The notes beneath the pieces are model-generated. The model was given only the letters and a program-made list of their open reading frames with translations. It ran no database searches and was not told the origin of the DNA. Position numbers and translations under genes: made by a program. A stretch of DNA of 64,000 bases, from positions 18,251,050 to 18,315,049 of the forward strand of contig JAOANR010000003.1 of the NCBI GenBank assembly GCA_030278955.1, read 5' to 3'. Positions within the stretch are counted from its first letter, which is position 1. Every line of letters starts with the position of its first letter. The stretch comes from Hygrophila difformis (lineage: Eukaryota > Streptophyta > Magnoliopsida > Lamiales > Acanthaceae). Shown here in pieces: positions 58,671 to 64,000 of this stretch.

Positions 58671-61521
58671 TCCCCACCCCCTTGGGAAGGTTGAGACATC
58701 AACCGATCAGAATCCAACTCATCATCTCTTACGAAAAGAGATAAATCAGCAACATTGAAAGTCGAATTAATATTAAAGTCATCAGGAAGCTCAATCCGAT
58801 AGGCATTGTCATTGATTTTCTCTAGGACTTTGTAAGGTCCTGTCCCACGAGATGCAAGTTTGCCATGTGTCTGTGCAGGAAAACGTTCTTTTCTCATGTG
58901 CACCCAGACCCAGTCTCATGGTTTCAGCAACAGCCTTTTTCTGCCCCTGTTGGCAAATTTGGCATATGTCTCTGATGCCTTCAACAAGCTGTTCCGAACC
59001 TTCTTGTGCAGATCCTTGACTGCTTTAGCCCTGTCCCTGCCATTGAAGTTAAGACGCTCACTACTAGGTAGTGGCAGAAAATCGAGAGGGGTCATCGGGT
59101 TAAATCCATAAACGACCTCAAAGGGTGACATGTGTGTGGCACGATGAATGTGACGATTATAAGCAAATTCAATGTAAGGTAAACATTCATCCCAACTTTT
59201 GGAGCTTGAAGAAGTAATTACGCGCAGGAGGTTACCCAACACACGATTTACTGCTTCTGTCTGTCCGTCCGTCCGAGGATGGTAAGACGTTGAGAACAAA
59301 AGTTGCGTACCCATCTCACGCCAAAAGCCTTTCCAGAAGTAGCTTACGAACTTGGCATCGCGGTCAGACACGGTTGACTTTGGTACTCCATGAAGACGTA
59401 CCACTTCTCTGAAGAATAGATTCAAGATATGCCTGGCGTCATTGGTCTTCGCACAAGGTATGAAATGTGCCATCTTGGAGAATTGATCAACTACCACAAA
59501 GATTGAATCTTTGCCTCTTGCAGTCCGTGGTAGTCCAAGCACGAAGTCCATTGATATGTCTAGCCAGGGTCTTTCTGGCACAGGTAATGCTTGATATAAG
59601 CCGTGGGGTTTAACAGTTGACTTGGCCTTCAGACAGACCAAGCACTTAGCAATGAAGCGAACTACCTGGGCTTGCATCTTTGGCCAGTAGAACTTTTCAA
59701 TGAGAATCCCCAGAGTTGCATCTTTCCCAAAGTGTCCCATGAGGCCACCTCCGTGAGCCTCTTGAATTGTAGTTCTCTGACAGATCCCTTTGGGATGCAT
59801 AATCTGTTTCCGTAGTACAGAAACCCATTTAGTTGGGAAAACTCCTTGAATCCATTCTGCTTCGTCCTCTCATACAGCACTCTGAAATCTTCGTCAGTGG
59901 AGTACTGTCTCTTGATATGCTCAAACCCAAACAAATGAGTAGTTGCAAATGTGGCCAATGATGTTCTTCTGGAGAGTGCATTTGCAACCACATTGTCTTT
60001 CCCCTTTTTATACTTGATCACGTAAGGGAATGATTTAATAAATGTGCTCCACCGAGCATGTCTTTTGCTCAATTGTCCCTGAACCCTTATGTGCTTAAGT
60101 GTCTCGTGATCAGTGTTGATCACGAATTCCCTTCCTCTCAGATAGTGTTGCCATGTCCTCAACGTTTGAACAACAACATACAATTCTTTGTCATATGTGG
60201 AATAGTTCAGTTGTGCTCCACTGAACTTCTCACTGTAATATGCTATCGATCTTCCTTCTTGAAGCAACATTGCTCCCATGCCTGTTCCTGACACATCACT
60301 TTCTATTTCGAATGGCATGTCAAAGTTTGGTAATGCTAGGACAGGGGCATGAGTGAGCCTATCTTTGAGGTCATCGAATGCCTTTTGTTGTGTTGGCCCC
60401 CACTTAAATGGAATGTCCTTCCTAAGCAGTGCAGTAATCGGAGTCGCAATGACGCTAAACTGTGGGACGAATCTTCTGAAGAAACCACTCAAACCCAGAA
60501 AACTGCGTACTTCATGCACAGTGGTTGGCGGCTTCCAGTCAGTTATAGCCTTGATCTTTGATTCGTCCACTTTCAGTCCATCTTTTCCTACGACAAACCC
60601 AATAAATGTCACTTCCGGTACACAGAAGCTACACTTCTCGAAGTTGGCGTACAGGCGAACTTTTCTCAATCGATCCAGTACCTGTTGCACATGATTTATA
60701 TGATCGATTATAGTACAGCTGTAAATAAGAATGTCATCAAAATAAACTACTACAAATTTTCCTATGAATTGTCTAAGAGTCTCATTCATCAAACGCATAA
60801 ATGTAGAGGGGGCATTCGTAAGGCTGAATGGCATAACAAGCCACTCATATAGACCAAACTTCGTCTTGAAAGCGGTCTTCCATTCATCCCCTGGTTGCAT
60901 TCTGATTTGATGATATCCGCTCTTTAAATCGATCTTGGTAAAAAGGCTAGCGCCACCAAGTTCATCTAGCATGTCGTCCAGTTGGGGAATTGGATGACGA
61001 TATTTGACTGTAATAGCATTGACTGCCCAACAGTCACCACACATACGCCATTCGCCATTCTTCTTTGGGACAAGTAAGACTGGAATAGCACACGGAGACA
61101 AACTTTCTCGAACCCAACCTTTTTCGAGCAGTGCTTGTACTTGCCGCTAAATTTCCTTTGTTTCATCGGAATTCATGCGGTACGCAGGTCTGTTGGGGAT
61201 CGAAGCTCCGGGTACAAAGTCAATACGATGTTCCACACCTCGGAGTGGTGGTAAGCCAGCTGGCACTTCTTCCGGGAAAATATCCTGATTTTTGTCTAGC
61301 ATCCTGGAAAATTCCAAAGGCAAATCAGGTGCAGTATGAACAGTTCTATTGAGAGATTCATCGGGTTTAATTAATGCAAGAAAACAGTGACCTGAGAAGT
61401 CAGGTTCTTGTGCTGCTTGCTGAAATGCTGTTTTGGTCAATATCAGACATTGATCCAAGCTTGATGAATCTTCACCTATTTTGGCTTTTCCTCTTTCCCT
61501 TGCCTTGTGGTCAGCTTCCGC
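58445..61521 (-). pseudogene. Gypsy-1 pol, copy 2 (RT-RNase H frame open)
   Basis: Here one frame of 479 codons (61101-59662) carries RT (fingers [18 protein letters not shown], unusual GDCWAVN where VDSRAVN-like is common; catalytic YFDDILIYS near residue 125) and RNase H (SGTGMGA near 272, TDHETL near 335, ANALSRR near 385). Integrase follows in another frame (59800-58916) and, after a TGA, the C-terminal segment ends at 58445 inside the LTR. The shared stops and the RNase H/integrase frameshift show the element was already defective before the copies separated. Confidence 0.88.
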
Positions 61522-61530
61522 TTAAGCTAC

Positions 61531-63573
61531 TTTATTTTTCAACTTCTCTTGGTCTAATCTGACAGTTTTTACAGATAAAGGCTTAAACAGATATTCTTTT
61601 TGCCCATGTTTAAAATATAAAACATTAGATCTTCCTCGGTAAGTGGCGTCCTTATCATAAAGCCACGGTCTTCCAAGCAAAACGTGACAAGCGTTCATGG
61701 GAATAGAACGACATCACATAATACTCTTTCCGAGTAGGTCCCCTTCGTGATAGGGACCCATGCCTGTTGGGAGACCTTGGTCTTGCCACTGTTGTTCATC
61801 CAGTGTAGTAAGTAGGGACTGGAATGCTCATCTGTTGATAGCTGCAATCTGCGCACAGTATACAAACTAACAATATTAGTGCAGCTTCCGTTATCAACAA
61901 CGACAGTGGCATTATTGCCTTGAATGGTGCAACGACAATGAAAGAGATTTTCCCTTTGTTCGTTGGGTGAGATTTCTGGCTCTCTGTTAGCGTTTAGCAC
62001 CTTCACGGCTACCAGCAGATTCACATCTTCCTCATTGTCCTCATTGATTTCTGGATTGACTGGTTCATTAATTTGATAGCGCCTTGGATCTTCGTCACAG
62101 TCATCCTCATCCTCAGAATCAACAACTTTGAATACTCCTGGTTTAACCTCGATCACAGGTCTTTCATCCTCGCCTATATTGAGTATAGCCACTCGTCTTG
62201 GATTATTGCATTCATTTGCATAATGGCCTTTCTTGCCGCATTTCCAACAAGTGATCTCTCTTTTGTCTTTGGTGGGTGGATGTTGATCTCGGCCCGGATT
62301 CCGGTTCCGATCTTCCCGGTTGTATTCCCTGAAATTTTTACCCAGTTTAAACCTTTTAGGCATGTAACCTCCCTCATCGCGAACCGGCGACGATGTTGGC
62401 TGGAGAACTTTGGGTTTCTCTGTCCTCTCGGGTGGTCGGATTAACCATGGCTTGTTTAGGTTGTAACCTGTGGAAGTCCGGTGGGTTCTCCTTTTAAGTT
62501 GGGCCTCAAACTTTGCGGCTTTTCTTACCAGATCAGTGATATTCACATACCCTCTCATGTCCATTTCTTCGAAGATTTCGGGTCTCAAACCTTTTGCGAA
62601 TGTGGTCAGGGTGATCAGCGGATCTTCATTGAACTGTGATTGCATCATGAGCATTTCCATTTCGCGGTAGTATTCTTCAACAGTCCTTGATTCTTGCTTC
62701 AGACTGATCACCTTCATGTACATATCTGGCTTGTAGGTAGGAGGCACGAATCTTCTCTCCATGAGTTGCCAAAAATATTCCCAGTCGGTGACTTGCGGCT
62801 GTCCGGCATTGTGATGATCAATTGTGAACTTTTGCCACTAGAGTCGGGCATAATCTTTGAATTCTTGAACTACCAACTGGATCTTCTTGAAATCAGAGTA
62901 GTTGTGGCAGTTGTAGATCATTTCCATTGTGTTCCTCCAATCGTGGAATTCATTCGGATCACCAGTCCATCTGAAAAGTAGGGATGGTGAATTTGATACA
63001 CTGCATATTGTCATCCACGTCATCGTGATCATCACGGTCCATTACAGGCGCATTCTGGTGCCGATGTTGCATAGGCGGTGGAGGCATGGCCAAAGGATCA
63101 TTGATGCGTAATCCTTCGACTGCAACAGGAGAATGAGGGATTGGAGCCATCGGAGGTGGTGTTCTTCGAGCATCGGGTCCTTGCCGACGATCAAACGTCC
63201 CTATCGTGACTTGTTCCGCTTCCCTTTCGGCTATGGCCTCCTCTGCATCAGCCATGTCAGTTCCTTGGACGTGGCTATTGCTCCCAGATGCTCCATTTTG
63301 TCCGGATGCGGAAGGATGATAGAAGGCATCTTCCAACCTTCGTTCAACCCGTTGCATCAATCGTTGCGCCAAGGCCTCATCTTGTAATTTCATGCGTCCT
63401 GCAAATTCATTGCTCAAATTATCAATGCGCTCATTCACGGCAGTAATATTTGAAACATTAGCATCAAGAGTTTGCTTAAGGGTTTTGAAATCAGCCCTCT
63501 TAACAGTATTCTCGCTCATTGATCGTAGCATCTCCATGATGTCTGTCAAATTTGGCTCTGTGTTTCCTGCCAT
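61531..63573 (-). pseudogene. Gypsy-1 gag-protease, copy 2
   Basis: ATG at 63573. The Gag N-terminus is open from there to about 62960; a frameshift and the shared TAG (62838-62840) follow; then one 355-codon frame (62762-61695) holds the Gag C-terminal part, the CCHC knuckle CWKCGKKGHYANEC and the DNG protease motif. A last frameshift precedes HVLLGRPW. Confidence 0.85.
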
Positions 63574-64000
63574 GATACTTAGAAAAATAATATAGATATA
63601 AGGTAGGTCAGAAAATAAGTGCTGAAATATATAGAGTGATCTCTCAAATTTGCACTGAATCCTGGTCCTCAACACCACTTCAGTTCGTCACCTGCTCAGA
63701 TAGTTCAATCAGATGCAAGAGAAGTACACACAGATATTTCGTACGCACAGTTCAAGAGTCAAATGAACTGTTCGACTCAATCAAGGAACGCACAGATATG
63801 TATGCGTGTACTGCAATTAGATCAAGTTCACAGTTTTAAACAGATATCGCAAGCGAAGAACAGTGATATTTGTCCCAATTTAGAAGTGGAAAAATAAAGC
63901 TCACAAGAAAAAGCACTCGAGAAATCAAACCCAAATTACTCAAATGACTTCTCGGGCTAGGTTTCACAAAATGTCAGTCACGATATCCACTTTATTGTAC
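63574..64000 (-). other. Gypsy-1 5' leader, copy 2 (partial)
   Basis: Matches 29682-30108; no gene. It is cut by the window edge. Confidence 0.7.

Larger units (their letters stand above)
49334..64000 (+). repeat. 14.65-kb duplicated block, copy 2
   Basis: Starts with the first base after the gap and matches 15460-30108 to the right edge of the window. Differences are mostly one-base changes in homopolymers (for example more G/C bases in the hAT-like ends, extra A at about 51366), with few substitutions. Confidence 0.97.
57338..64000 (-). mobile_element. Gypsy-1, copy 2 (partial, continues off the right edge)
   Basis: Counterpart of 23445-30108: 3' LTR, polypurine tract, pol, gag-protease and the start of the leader. 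Coding frames are better preserved here than in copy 1. Confidence 0.9.

Overview
This is a stretch of flowering-plant (eudicot-like) nuclear chromosome. The evidence is spliced genes with GT-AG introns, plant LTR retrotransposons with tRNA-Met primer sites, plant-type MITEs, a tRNA-derived SINE, a LINE with an RNase H tail and a nuclear fragment of plastid 5S rRNA. The species cannot be named from the sequence. Host genes occupy little of the window; most of it is layered mobile DNA.

Layout. 1-1180 (- strand) holds the first two coding exons of an RTEL1-type helicase that continues off the left edge. 1515-2750 is a cluster of TTA-target MITEs, one inserted in a relative. 3095-12020 is a complete SIRE-like Copia element (- strand) with matching 5-bp target duplications, a broken gag-pol and an intact third (env-like) ORF. 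12089-15460 carries a SINE with an 18-bp target duplication, a Stowaway MITE, a doubtful larger MITE and a plastid rrn5 fragment. 15460-30108 is the first copy of a 14.65-kb block that reappears at 49334-64000. It contains a GC-ended hAT-like element, a Tork-like Copia without recognisable gag, the 3' end of a LINE and most of a Gypsy chromovirus. The Gypsy element (23445-32460) sits inside the LINE (22831-32983), which has its own target duplication.

After a TA repeat and a minisatellite (33.0-33.9 kb) comes the one complete host gene, an HSP110/HSP70-15-type chaperone (CDS 37318-41941, nine coding exons, 841 aa), with a TATA box and a heat-shock-element core upstream and a long 5'-UTR intron. 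A truncated Copia (5' LTR plus gag) starts directly behind its 3' UTR. 43.9-48.8 kb is non-coding repetitive DNA full of AATTCGGT/ACCGAATT half-sites, a motif also dense in the Gypsy LTRs. A 500-N gap follows (48834-49333), then the second copy of the 14.65-kb block.

The block is most simply read as an unmerged overlap or haplotig across the scaffold gap: copy 2 starts at the first base after the gap and the copies differ mainly by homopolymer indels. The motif cloud shared by two unrelated-looking repeat regions and the nested LINE/Gypsy structure are the most interesting biological signals. No undescribed gene system was found.
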